Part shown: in pieces, positions 43,830 to 54,424 of the stretch | Numbering within the stretch: the first letter of the stretch is position 1 | Layout: each line of letters opens with the position of its first letter | NCBI RefSeq assembly: GCF_022682495.2 | Contig: NC_071398.1 | Location: 95,011,705-95,075,704 of the forward strand | From: Desmodus rotundus | Taxonomy: Eukaryota; Chordata; Mammalia; Chiroptera; Phyllostomidae | Direction: 5' to 3' | Length of the DNA stretch: 64,000 bases | Program-made: the position numbers and the translations under genes | The notes under the pieces: model-generated | What the model was told of the DNA's origin: nothing | Database searches by the model: none | Seen by the model: the letters and a program-made list of their open reading frames with translations, nothing else

Positions 43830-46610
43830 ACAGGAATGAGGGAGTAACTTCCAGGGACTCCAGCCATCGATCCGGGATGGGACAGGAGGCAGAGGACCAG
43901 CCACATCGGACTGCCAGCTCCCGACTCCCAGATAGTGACATTAAAGCAAAGCGCCAATGGGAAGGGGGTGCGGGAGTGTGTTAAGTACCAAGAACAGGCA
44001 GAGATAAAGCATATAAACGAGGCTGATGGATGGAGGGAGTCGGAGACCATTTCCAACCTCAGCACCTTTTGTAACACGGAGAAAGAGAAATCGTCTCTGC
44101 GGGAAGGGATGGAGCTACTCTTAAAAGAATGAATTGATTGCCGAGCGGTGCTCACCAAGCTTGTTCCGTGGACCCAAAGCTCTTGAAAACAATTACGTGA
44201 AACAGGTAGAAACTATTAACAAGGAAAAGAAAGCCCAGAGGTCAGTCTTGTTTGTTTAAAGAGAGAGCTGCACTGATTCATCATCATACTTCACACGGCT
44301 ACATAAATATTTACTATCAAGGGCAACAGTTGGCCGAGGGAGCCTGCAAAGCAGGCCCTGACAAGGGGTCCTGCTGGGCTCCGGTGGGACTCAGCTCTGG
44401 GGCCGCAGGGGCTCGGCCTTGAAAGGACAGGTCAGGTACTGGTTCTAGAGTCACGTTTACCAAGCTCACATAAGAAGCTTGAAAGGTTTCTGGCAAGTTC
44501 ATTATTATAAATATTCCCGCTAACTTATCCTTGCTTTGGGGGCACAAGGGGGCTGGGGAACATCGAAACATAAGGGGGAAGGAGATACCCAAACTTCATT
44601 TAAATCATTAATTTCTCCAGTCACTGTTTCTTTGATGATTCTTTTAGTGATGCCATAGGAAGTATGGGGCTGGAAGAAAGCCAATGAGAACATCCGTCCC
44701 ATTCTGCTGAGGGAGAGGGACACGAGCCCTAGAATAATCACCTAGGGAGGGCCTCAGAAGTCCCTCAGTCCAGTGCCATTTACAGCAGAGTCAGATGGGT
44801 CCCCGAGGGCGGAGGGGCTGGTCCCCACACCCTGCTGCTCACAGCCACGCTCCCACCGCACTTACCCCACTTAGATGGAGGCCTTCTTGATGTTGCTTAA
44901 ACTTCCTTCCAAGATGTTTTCCCAGGCAGTCCTAGACCATGGCTGCTCCAACCGTTGTCTCCTCCTTGCAGTGGTTCAGAGGCGCTGTCTCCATAGGCCA
45001 GGACCTGCCAGGGATGGCCCAGGTCCCCTTGTCAGTAAACCGTAGGAAGAGCTCCCGGGCGGGACCTCCGAGAGGTGTGTTCTTGTCTGTCGGGACCTTG
45101 GTTACTCCCACCCAAGCACACCCTCCAGCAGTGCGGTTGTCTGTCTCCGACTCCCCCGGCGGACTGTGTCTCCGACCCCCCCAGCGGACTGTGCTGCGGG
45201 CACGTCTCAGCCTCACACACCTTCCCCTTTCCAGCCTACCCACCCCAGCCCCTTCTTTCCTTGCTGGGAATTTAAACTTAAACATCATCCTAAACATAAT
45301 CACACCCACACCCACCTCTGGGGGACGTGAGGTTTAAAATCTGTCACGCTGGTGCTTGACTAGAAGAGCAGCACGAGGCTCGCGACTGTAGGGGTCCTGC
45401 CGATCTTGAAAGATCTTAGGAGAGCGCGGTTTCAGCTGAGGGAACGGGGGACAGAGAATAAAAACGTCCATGATGGTTCTGTGGAAAAGGAAATAAGACC
45501 AGAGGTAGCGCGTTTCAAACAGGGCCAATCGCTGCACATACGGTTTCCTGGTGGGATGAGTGAGTGGTGTTTTCTTTGGTATTTTTGTTCTCTAATGAGT
45601 ACTTGGCAGTAACAGACCACAGTTATCAGCCTGGCTTTCTCCTCGCAGATGAAAAAGAAGCGCAGGTTTGTGATATTCAGGTGGGTGCGGGATGACTGCC
45701 TGGGGTGCCCGGCAGGCGCGCGGGTGACGGCGTCTGGGGGTTTGGGTGCGAGAATGCTTCATCCATCTGCTGTCTAACCTACCAGCAGGCCATGGATGGG
45801 AGCCTTAATGTCACCCAGAGACCCCACAGGGACAGTAGGAGTCACGTTTCTGAAGACTGTGGGGAGTCAGGGCCTGTAGAACTACAACCCCTTCTGGCTG
45901 AATCCTCTTTCTTATAGGAAATTTGCAGAGTAGAGCATATGGTTTGGGGGTCTGTGGCTCCGAGGTGTCAGATCAAATTCCCTCACTTGGGATCTATGCG
46001 GTGCCCCTCTGAGGACCTACTGTGTGCCAGATGCTGTTCTACCAGCATGACCTCTACTCAAAGCCACCGGAGCAGCACCGTGTTGTCAGCACTGCCCCCT
46101 GCAGGCACCACCACCCTGGTTCACTGTTGTGAACAAGTAACAAACTTGATTCATTTGGATTTTATCTCCTTTTCATTGCCCCTTCTCCATTTGGGGTTGC
46201 TAATAAACCACATAATAGGGTAAAAGGCTGGCTGCCAGCGGGGGTGTGGGGTATAGAAGGAAAATACAAGTGCCAAGCTAATGAATTAATTGGATTTTGA
46301 TGTACTAAGAGTCTGTAATGAACTCTCGATTCTTCAGCAATAGCTCACTGTCGTCATTTCCCCCCTGCTCTGCTCGAGGCTGAGTGATTTGGGACTCGTC
46401 TAACACAACAAGGACTCTCGCAGAACCAAAATCACCAACCGTGGTCTCATTTTCTTTACTTTACTTTTCTTTTAAAAGCCTTTTTTATAGATTCTGCTTA
46501 TTGTCCATTCCCTATAGAACACAAGCTTTCTGGGGTCCAGGGTCCAATTTACATTCACAGCTTTCCTTCCCCAACCCCCACCCCAACCTCACTCATCACC
46601 AGCTCATGGA
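43830..46610. other. Unannotated stretch, possible MIR pieces
   Basis: No gene recognised. A short 'gaggacctactgtgtgccag' with 'atgctgttctacc' at about 46011-46043 is an antisense MIR or L2 tail. The rest is unclassified, including the 91-codon minus frame at 44317-44592, which has no domain. Confidence 0.4.
45143..45192 (+). repeat. 25-bp tandem duplication, two copies
   Basis: Unit one (45143-45167) and unit two (45168-45192) both begin 'gtctccga' and end 'gcggactgt'. They differ at two of 25 positions (T to C and G to A). This is a simple head-to-tail duplication. Confidence 0.95.
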
Positions 46611-46619
46611 CATTTTTAA

Positions 46620-46960
46620 TGTCAACAGTTAGAATTCACGTTTCGTGGTTTCATAGCGCTGTGGGCTCTACCATAATTTATTGAAGCAGACGTATTGGGC
46701 GATGAGATCATTTTTTTATTTTCCAGTGTCTCCAGCGGTACTTTGGTGAGACGAGCATCCTCATACCTGTGTAGTGTCCTAGTTGCTTCGTGAAGGTCGA
46801 GTCCTAGGAGGAAATGCTGGGTCAAAGTGAATGTGTTTTTAAGGATTCGGACCCACGTTGCCAAATTCCACTCCAGAAATGTTGTGCCGGCAGTGTAGGA
46901 GAGGTATTTCTGTGTGCCCTCTCTCAGCGGTTTCCGGGAGGAAGTTTCCCGGCATCAGAT
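46620..46960 (-). mobile_element. Old L1 LINE fragment, antisense
   Basis: 'ggaggaaatgctgggtcaaa', 'tgtgtttttaaggattcgga' and 'ttgccaaattccactccaga', followed by 'gttgtgccggcagtgtagga', reproduce the antisense L1 landmark series in order. That series is 'aattgctgggtcaaagggta...ttgccaaattgccctccaga...ttgtaccaatttacactcc'. It is a diverged L1M-type or HAL1-type copy with no surviving frame. Confidence 0.75.
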
Positions 46961-49900
46961 ATCAGTGAAAAATTACTCCCTCCTGTGAAGTTGCTCCCCG
47001 TGGGTGGCATTATTATTCAATGCCTTTACCCTCAGCTACTGGTGTCCAAGTCCAAGCCCTTTCAAATCCAATACTGTATATTTATAAAGGTCAATCTATT
47101 GTTTTCATCCCCCACTGCTTTGTCTGACCTCATTTGTAGAGGTCATCCCACCTCTGGTGGGGGTGGGGGTGGCGGAGTGAGGAGAGGAAGACCAAGAAGA
47201 CAAGGGCTCCAAAAAAGAAGCAGCAGGGCCCCGCTGGGTCTTAGAGAGGTGGAACGCCCAGAGACACAGTGCCCGGCCCTGCAGGGTGGCCCCGTCTCTT
47301 CCTGTTTGTAAAAAGGATAAAGAAACAAGGCATGCTGTGATTCTCTTAAGATCCAGAATTTTCTTGGGGCAGAACCATCGAGAACAGTTGTTCTCAACCG
47401 AGAAAAGTGATCTCAGCTGTTAGCCTCGGATGTTACATCATAATTCTGGCTCGATGACAGTCCCCTGGGCTTTGCAGTCTTCCAGACAGCTGTAACGAGA
47501 TGGAGCTAAAGGGAAGCCAGATTCTGAGACAAAGTTAGTGATAAGGGGCAGGGCAAGGGGGAGGAGCAGGGAGGCAGGGGGCTCAGTGCACAGGGAAGTG
47601 TGGCAGTTGCGCCCATCCCCCTCCCACCCCCTCCCACCCCCTCCCAGACACCCACCCAGATAGACATTCAATCTCAGTTATGTCCCGAAGCCTGCCCTTC
47701 AAACCAAACTGCACCCTTAGGCTCCGCCTAAAGGGAAACTGTGCCACCGGGAGTGTCTAGGTTCACCATCAAAATATGCAGTTAATACAAAATATTTTTA
47801 AATATTCTAAACCTGCGGGTACCATTTATTAGATTAATTATGGAATTTACTGATTAAGAGGACTAATAAAACAAAAACACTACTCATGAGATTTTCTAAA
47901 GCTCCTAACAGGACATTTCTCTCCTGTCCAGCTGAATGCTAAAACAGCCTCTGGTGCCGGGGCTGCATTTGGCGTGCACCTCCCAGCTGCCCCCTCCTAC
48001 CTGCAGGTGAGCCATGAACAGGTAGACAGGGCAGGAGGGAGGACACAGGGCCCCTGGTGGGGAAGTCACAGGTACATTTCAAGCATGAAACGCCACTGAT
48101 GCCTTGGAGAAGTCAGGACCTTGGAGAGCAGTTGAATGCTACTGCTGGACTTGTTGATGCTGACGGTCCTGTCGAGACTTTTAATGGGAATAATCGTGCT
48201 TTTGCTAATCTCTATTTAAATCAACATCTGGTGCTCTAGTTAGAAAGACTTACTCTGACTCCAGTCGAAAGAATGAGACTCGCCTCCGAAGTGCCAGAGA
48301 AAAAGCAAGCAAGCCAAGTTGTTTCAGAAGGTTTTGTGAGCTTTTCCCAGGGTGACGTGAGCCTTAGAGAAAAAGCACTTTGCTGAAGTACAGGGCTGCC
48401 AGAGAAAGCCCTTGGTCACCTAGCCAAAGGGTCAGGGGAGACCCACTTGCCCATCGTTGATTAGAAAATAACAGACCCCTTCCTGGGACCTGGCAGGGGG
48501 GCACCCTTGTGGACAGCGCCAGCTTTCCCGGCTCCTCTTTCTTACGTGTTCGCATTCGTGTTCAGGGGGCCATGCGCTTTCCCAGCAGAGGCCTCCTTGT
48601 GGTTTCCTGCCAAAGCCGAGCGATGAATTTGGAACTCAAGCCAAAAGAGCTGAGTATATATGTCAGCACCGTGTGGAGCTTTGTACGGCTGCCCTCCTTT
48701 AACTAGTAGATGTGCTCTTCATTAGGGACTAGGGGCTCTCAAAGTAAACTCCAAGGAGACTGGCAAAGGGGGAAATTATGCCCCGGTCACCCCTTTTGTG
48801 CTCAAGGCAGGTGTCTGGTATGTCTTTAGTGCCCTTTGATAGGTTACTGAGGAACCTTAACTAGTCAAATGCTAGGTAAGAGCTCAAGTAGTGACATGGG
48901 AGGCTGCTCGTGTGCTAAGTATTAATGTCTTGGGCTAGAAAATAGAGCAAGTGATTTCTGTATCCCGAGAAATTTTTGGACCAGTGTGAAAACCTGTTCA
49001 ATCCCAGCAGATGTTCATCTGCGCCGTTTTACTGGCTTCTCCCCTTCCATCTTTCTTTGCCTGCTGGGCTCAGGCTCAGAGACAGTGGGTCCCCACCCAT
49101 TTGTGAGTTCTGCGGAAACATACTTTACAGGAAAGACAAGGAGAGCCACGGTGGATGCATTGGAGGGTCATGCCGATGCTGTGGGCTCTTTGCAGGCAAA
49201 TTCCCAGACACCCAGTGGGGCCCCAGTGCGCTCACACAGCACTTCGTGTGGCCGGCGCTCTGGGGGCATGGGATTGATCCGCTGTGCTCTCGGTTCTGGT
49301 CTGTCCACTTAGTCAAACACCTGATTCTACCGATTGCTTCATGGAACTTGGCCAGGCATTTGATGGAATTGACCAACTGGCATGGTGGTATCTTTTCCTA
49401 GTAGTCACAAACAATGCCTCAGCTTGTCATTAGGAATTTCAGGGCCTGTGTCTGGGGCCCGGCAGAGAATAAGCGATATTGACTCTTCACGATGAGAGCG
49501 GCAAACTGGCCTGTTTACATCAGCAGCCCGATGCCCCTGTCCCTTGACAGCCAGCCTGCACCGGTGGCGGCAGAACTCCTCAGCCATGCAGTTCGGCAGC
49601 CTCCCATCCCTTCTGTGCGGGCCCCACCAGGGACCTGTGTTTCTGCAAGAATTTCTTGGGTGTGTTGTGTGTTCTCTCCTGCTTAGTCATTCAGCCATAA
49701 CCTTTCCATTTAGACTCCCACCCTGTGGACGGTTCAGCTCCCTAGTTCAATATTTTACATTTATCTCTATTGAATTCCAGTTGCCTCCTGTTACGAGAGG
49801 CACTTAAATTACCCTAGCCGCGCTCCACAGGCTCAGGCTCCAGATCCAGGACAAGCCTGTTTGGCACTTAGCATCCATGGCTGTGCGAGGGGCCTGGCCA

Positions 49901-50975
49901 TATAAATGGGTCTCATTTGGGCATGTCTTCACGATGGTGAAGGCAGCAGACTTGGGTGGAGAGCACAGGAGCCACTGAATTTGTAAAATCTCAGTCAGGT
50001 TCCCATAGTGCTGGGCATAAATAGACCAGAAACATTATTTGGAGAGTGAGAAAATAAATATAACAATATAGCCTTGTAGTAAAGGAGCTGCTAGCATATT
50101 GCCAGTGCCTACTAGATATGAACACCATTATGCACATAAAAATATAATGTAGCCTTTCCTTTAGAGGAGATTTATGGCGTATTATGTCACTATTGCCGTG
50201 CCGCTGATGATGACAGGAAGTGGTGCGATTTTTCTTGTATTTCAGGGTGGGAAGAGTGGTTCGGGAAGGGAGAGAGAAGGGGACCAGGAGTAGTCCCCAG
50301 CTTAGCTGGTCTTACTCTCTTGCCAATGGCCTGTGGCCACTGGAAAACAGAGAAATGAGATGCTGAGGATGAGGGTCTGTAGGTGGAGGGACTTGAGGCT
50401 GTGCCAGCCTACAGACCAAGCCAGTATAGAAAATCCCAGCTCTGATGAGGGAGGACATGTGTGCCATGCAGCCCCAACCAGCTTCTCTCCCTAGATGTAC
50501 TCCCCGCATTTGGGGATCCAGATTTTATTGATTCTCCAAGGCCTGAATATGGTATTTTGATGGCCACTATGGTTTCCCCACCTGAGACACAGTGAACACC
50601 TTTAGTACTGTCAAGTATTGATTCTGTAACACCCTGCAGATCATGGGGCCAAAGGGCTGTGGATGGTTGAAAAGTCATCTGCATCCATGAATCCATGGTT
50701 GCTTTCTGATCCTTTGATGTCTTTTGCTCCCTGTGGGTGAAGGGACTAGAAAGGAAGAGGCAGCCACCAACTGTAGGAGGTGGGGTGGGCATGGAGGGAG
50801 ATTTATGGAGGGCGATGACTATGTTGCTCTCTGTTTGTCTGTGGGCCCCCTCCTTCCTCTTTAGAAGTAGACAAGCGATAGCATTGTCTTAGGAGGGACA
50901 GGGGAAATGAGGGGGTATCCTGAGGGACTGTTGTCACTGCCCAGAAAGCTCTTTGATTAACTCATCTATTTAAAG
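46961..50975. other. Unannotated; two AT-rich candidate regulatory stretches
   Basis: No gene recognised. The AT-rich stretch at 47755-47920 has 'tttattagattaattatgga' and 'gattaagaggactaataaaa'. The one at 48170-48240 has 'cttttgctaatctctattta'. Both are repeat-free and may be conserved. The 141-codon plus frame at 48976-49401 and the 108-codon frame overlapping it have no domain. Confidence 0.35.
47612..47656 (-). repeat. (CCCCCTCCCA)3 tandem array, quadruplex-capable
   Basis: Three 10-bp units CCCCCTCCCA occupy 47617-47646, with flanking CCC runs on both sides. The minus strand therefore carries more than eight runs of three or more Gs with one-base loops, which meets the G-quadruplex sequence rule. 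The plus strand could form an i-motif. Confidence 0.85.
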
Positions 50976-50984
50976 GTCAGGTAT

Positions 50985-52150
50985 GGAAGCAGAAAGAAAA
51001 AACACGTAAGGGAAGACAGACACAAAAGAATGTCAAGAGCCTGGAAGAATGGTGCCAGGAAGGCTCAAAGCTCAGAAGGAGCAGAGGCTTCAGGAAAAAG
51101 CAGGGACAATACAGAAGCTCTTAGCAGCTAAGTTCAGGATTAAAAGGGATGGCTCGCTGCATGGGGAACTTGATGTAAGGTTAAAGATGAGTAAAGAAAG
51201 AAGCACCACTGAAGTATTTTGTTTCTTTACTGAAAGGCAAGCTCTTTCAGCAGAAGAGAATCAATATTGTTAAAATAATCTTGAAACTCAAGCCAGATAA
51301 ACAAAAAGTGAGTGGTTACCTGGAGGCTTTGAAAGGGTCCAGACCCAACATATTTCATGCCAGGATTCTAAAGAAACTGTTATAAATGCTCATAATAAAA
51401 CCACAAGCTGGAGATGGCCGAGGGAAGAGACCAGAAGACTAGAGATGAGAAAAATAGGGCGTTTCATAGAAAGAAAGTGGGTTCCAGATTTTACTACCTG
51501 GTGAATTTGATGCTGAGCACCCTAGAAACTCTGAGATTTATTGCTCTTCAAATTGTCTGTGGGATCTTAGAGGGGAGGGGAGGAAAAATCACTAGAAGCT
51601 AAAATCTATCACTAATAGCATAGGTCCACTGAGAAGAGGCATAATAAGTAGAATCCTGTTTTCTCATTTGACCACATCGCTAGATTTGTAAATCAGCCGA
51701 ATACTCCAGATGTGACAAGGTCCCTGACAAAGTTTGCCTTGATGTTCTTGGGGATTAGATGGACAATGAGGACTGTTAGCTAGCATCGCGGTGAGTCGGC
51801 CATGGGCCATGCCCAGGCAATGGGTTCCATCAGCATCGTGGGGACACCTTGTTGAATATTGGAGGGGTTCTTTGGCTCTGGCCTCTCCATTTTGTTATGG
51901 ATTTAGATAGAATACTGAAAGCAGACTTACCGAGTTTGTGGTAGAAGAGCAGAACCAGGATTCAGAACATCTCTACAGAGATAGGGAAAGGCTGAAGCTA
52001 ACAAGGTGAAGTTCAATAGGGATAGGGTTAAAGTCCTGTTCTTAGGTGTAAAAAATTCAGCTGTCCAGGTGCAGACTGGGGATACCTGGTTTGAGTAATT
52101 CATATAAAAAAGTACTAGGGATCACTACCTGACTAAAACATCAATATCAG
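50985..52150 (+). mobile_element. L3/CR1-type LINE relic (reverse transcriptase part)
   Basis: Broken frames here keep reverse-transcriptase features of the CR1/L3 clade. At 51714-51755 the codons give D-K-V-x-D-K-V-x-x-D-V-L-G-D, like the family's AFDKVSHDVL block. At 52009-52095 a clean 29-codon stretch reads KFNRDRVKVLFLG and ends GDTWFE, matching the 'KFN-D-KVL-LG' and terminal 'WLE'-type blocks that lie downstream of the catalytic core. The two blocks are out of frame with each other by one base, and stop codons interrupt. Upstream text (51120-51560) follows the older part of the same element in order. This is an extinct LINE with no function. The label CR1/L3 is from memory and could be another ancient LINE. 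Confidence 0.6.
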
Positions 52151-52374
52151 ATTGAAGTTTATAAGTCTTCTGAACCATTTCCTGTACTCTCAGACCACTG
52201 TAGAGAGAGGTATTCTGTCCAGGACAAAGGAGGCGACTGTCTCATTGTCCTCAGAAGTGTCCCTGACAAACCAGGCTCCTCCAGGGAGGGCCGACTCAAT
52301 GGGGGGTGCACCTCAAGACCTCATTGTGAGAGCAAAATGGAATAACTGCTGGAGCGAGCTGCTCCCAGATGTAT

Positions 52375-52866
52375 AACCGGCAGACGTTCTCGCTCCTGCA
52401 CACAACAAGACATCTGTAAGAGTGTTTCTAGCAGCACCGATTGTGATGGCTAAGAAGAGAAATAACGAAGTGTCTGTCCATAGGAGAATGACTATGAGAA
52501 TATGATATATATTCATAAACCTCACAAACAGAAGTAGAATGGAGAAAGGATGTTGAATAAGAATACCTACAGTGTGAGAGCATTTATTTACATTTTAAAA
52601 TGTGCACAGTAATTCTGTGTATCATTCAGAGTATGTATGTAGGAAGTAAAACAGTAAACAAGCCCGGGGGAGTGAGGCCTGAGAAGCCCTGGGCAGCATT
52701 CGCTCCCGGGGGGGGGGGGGGGGCAGCGGGGCAAGGAAGAACGTCGTGGAAAAGCAAGACTGACTTCTGTTCATAGTTCATTTTTAAGCTGAGTGTTGGG
52801 TATGTGGGCCTATGTTATTTTAATCTTTATATCATTTTCTATGTTTAAAATATCCAAAATAAACTT
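52375..52866 (+). mobile_element. L1M LINE 3' end, sense
   Basis: 'gtttctagcagcaccgattg', 'tgtctgtccataggagaatg' and 'atattcataaacctcacaaa' correspond to the L1 series 'gttcatagcagcattattc...tgtccatcaacaggagaatgg'. The end reads 'tatcattttctatgtttaaa' and 'atatccaaaataaac', the L1M 3' UTR. A G16 run sits inside at 52708-52723, where the family has a G-rich stretch. Confidence 0.7.
52708..52723 (+). repeat. Poly(G) homopolymer, 16 bases
   Basis: Sixteen G residues preceded by CCC, inside the L1M 3' UTR relic. The length is likely uncertain. Confidence 0.95.
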
Positions 52867-53080
52867 TTTTGGATATGAAACATTTATTGAAGTGAAATTC
52901 CTATAACATAAAATGAACCATTTTCAGTGGAACAGTTCAGTGGTATTTAGCATCGTCATAACCCTGAGTGCCTCTGTCACTTCTATCAAATTCCAAAATG
53001 CTGCCATCACTCCAAATAAAATGCCATGTCCAGTGAGCACTTCACACCCGTTCCCCACTAAAGAGGTTTTTTGGGGGGTG
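52840..53080 (-). mobile_element. L1M LINE 3' end, antisense, first piece
   Basis: 'catttattgaagtgaaattc', 'aaatgaaccattttcagtgg', 'aacagttcagtggtatttag' and 'aaattccaaaatgctgccat' are the antisense of the L1M 3' UTR (family form 'aaagtgaacaattcagtggcatttagta...catcacc'). It meets the sense L1M end head-on near 52866. Confidence 0.8.
52850..52876. repeat. 10-bp perfect inverted repeat at L1/L1 junction
   Basis: 'atatccaaaa' at 52850-52859 is the exact complement of 'ttttggatat' at 52867-52876, with a 7-base loop. It sits where two oppositely oriented L1 3' ends meet. Confidence 0.95.
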
Positions 53081-53094
53081 TTTGTTTTGTTTTG

Positions 53095-53460
53095 GAGTAT
53101 GAGAACTTTATAAAAATAGGCTTTATTTTTTTAGAGCAGTTTCAGGTTCCAGCACAGCAGAGAGGGGTTCAGATGTCTCCCGTACCCCGACTGCTCTCAC
53201 ACGCACACCCCCCAACCATCACCACCGCCATCACCACCCCAACCAGATGGTGCGTTTGTTACTACTGGTGGGCCCGCACCGACACCTCACTGCCACCCTC
53301 GGTCCGGAGTTCACGCAGCACTCACTCTTGGTGCTGCGCATTCTGCGGGTTTGGACAAATGGATAATGACATGTATTCACCATTTTGGTATCACATAGAG
53401 TCATTTCACTGCCCCGTAAAAGTCCTCTCTGTTCCACCCATTCATCCTTCTCCATAACAC
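53095..53460 (-). mobile_element. L1M LINE 3' region, antisense, second piece
   Basis: 'tttttagagcagtttcaggt', 'gtgcgtttgttactactggt', 'actcttggtgctgcgcattc', 'gggtttggacaaatggataa' and 'catgtattcaccattttggt' follow the antisense L1M order closely. It may be part of the same insertion as 52840-53080 or a second copy. The frames at 53071-53457 are only antisense L1. Confidence 0.8.
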
Positions 53461-53814
53461 ATTATCAAGGAGTGTGCTGAAACCAAACAACCAAACCCAA
53501 GTGAACAAACTCATAAGAAAGAAGCAAAGGGGAATATATGATAACTATCTTCACTGACCTGATAGAGTTACTGTGGGGAATAATTGAAATGAAGTCTATA
53601 GACCATAGCATAGGGGCTAGCACAGAAGAAGTGCTTGCATAATTATAAAATAAATATTAAAGGTAAAGGAAGAACTGTCCCTAAATAGAATGACTAGCTT
53701 GTGTTGGGTTGACCAAAAAGTCCGTTTAGTTTTTTCCATAAAATAAGAGACACATTTTTTATTTTCACCAATAACTTTATTGATGTGGATATTTTGAGTA
53801 TACCAGCTACCTCC

Positions 53815-53924
53815 CACTATCAGCTTCTAGTGGGTGCCCTGGGTGCTGCTAAACATCTTCCAGGGCATAAGACCGCCCTGCAGCAAAGAGTTATTTGGCC
53901 AAAATGTTAATAGTACCAAGAAAC
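53815..53924 (+). repeat. MER20-like hAT fragment inside the mariner
   Basis: The plus strand reads 'ttctagtgggtgccctggg', 'tgctgctaaacatc' (53844-53857), 'cagcaaagagttatttggcc' and 'aaaatgttaatagtaccaag'. In the same order these match the right half of the eutherian hAT-Charlie MITE MER20 (family forms 'ctagtgggtagaggcc', 'tgctgctaaacatc', 'caaagaattatctggccc', 'aaaatgtcaatagtgcc'). The left half of MER20 is absent. The right edge merges with the mariner transposase codons at 'gaaac', 53920-53924, a word both sequences share. Confidence 0.7.
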
Positions 53925-54067
53925 TTCGCAAACCACTTTCGACATGTTTGATCAGTCACAGCACCTTCTCCATACACTACACAAATCTTCTTTTGCATTT
54001 CAGTTGCATTTTTACTTTTCTGGAAATAATAAAGTATAATGCACCAAAAATGTGTATTTTCTTCCAT
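53921..54067 (-). pseudogene. Mariner transposase, N-terminal helix-turn-helix remnant
   Basis: Forty-nine codons starting at a methionine (MEENTHFW) run to WFAKF without a stop. They contain KNATEMQKKIC and VYGEGAVTDQTCRKW, the first helix-turn-helix that mariner transposases use to bind their terminal repeats. An intact protein has about 345 residues with a DD34D catalytic core, and none of that core remains. Right after WFAKF the frame passes into the MER20-like filler and stops within about 10 codons. It has no expected catalytic function. A truncated DNA-binding peptide is possible in principle but unsupported. Confidence 0.75.
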
Positions 54068-54424
54068 CCTTAATATTAAAACGGCTGCACAAAAATTCAC
54101 CAATTTTGATTTTTTTTAAAAAATGCACACTGATATCACAGCTGTCACAATACAGTCCAACAAAACTATTTCAAATGAAGTTCAAACAATGAAGCATGAC
54201 TAGAGCCATCGACGGGAAACACTGAAGGAAGTTTTTGGCCAGCCCAGCGAGCTCCTGAACTATCGGAGTTCTAGCTGAGGCTGAGTGGTGAGCTGTCCAT
54301 GGTGCTGGACAGAGGGCTTCTGCATCAAAGGGAAGGTGCAGATTTCGCTTGCACATCGTGCGACCTAAAAGTCTGCTTCAGATACTGAAGAGTCATACTG
54401 TGAGGTTCTTCTAAGAGCAAAATG

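Larger units (their letters stand above)
53704..54247 (-). mobile_element. Mariner DNA transposon, internally deleted, with foreign filler
   Basis: Left inverted terminus 'ttgggttgaccaaaaagtcc' starts at 53704. The right end, read in complement, gives 'ctgggctggccaaaaacttc' from 54247, so the ends still pair over most of 19 positions. The element spans 544 bases against about 1.2-1.3 kb for an intact mariner. In transposase orientation (minus strand) it keeps the 5' untranslated part, the N-terminal helix-turn-helix codons (54067-53921) and the 3' terminal part with its inverted repeat. The middle of the gene is gone and replaced by about 110 bases of MER20-like sequence. No transposase can be made. 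The cecropia-type terminus and helix-turn-helix are typical of mariners that invaded mammals. Confidence 0.85.

Noticed and set aside
44317..44592. Possible upstream exon partner for the 43.7 kb candidate exon
   Set aside because: The frame has no convincing acceptor/donor pair in compatible phase and no domain.
47383..47500. Possible MER20 left end ('gttgttctcaaccgagaa')
   Set aside because: Only about 15 bases resemble the terminus, and the body does not follow the family.
53071..53457. 128-codon plus-strand frame
   Set aside because: Entirely inside antisense L1M sequence.
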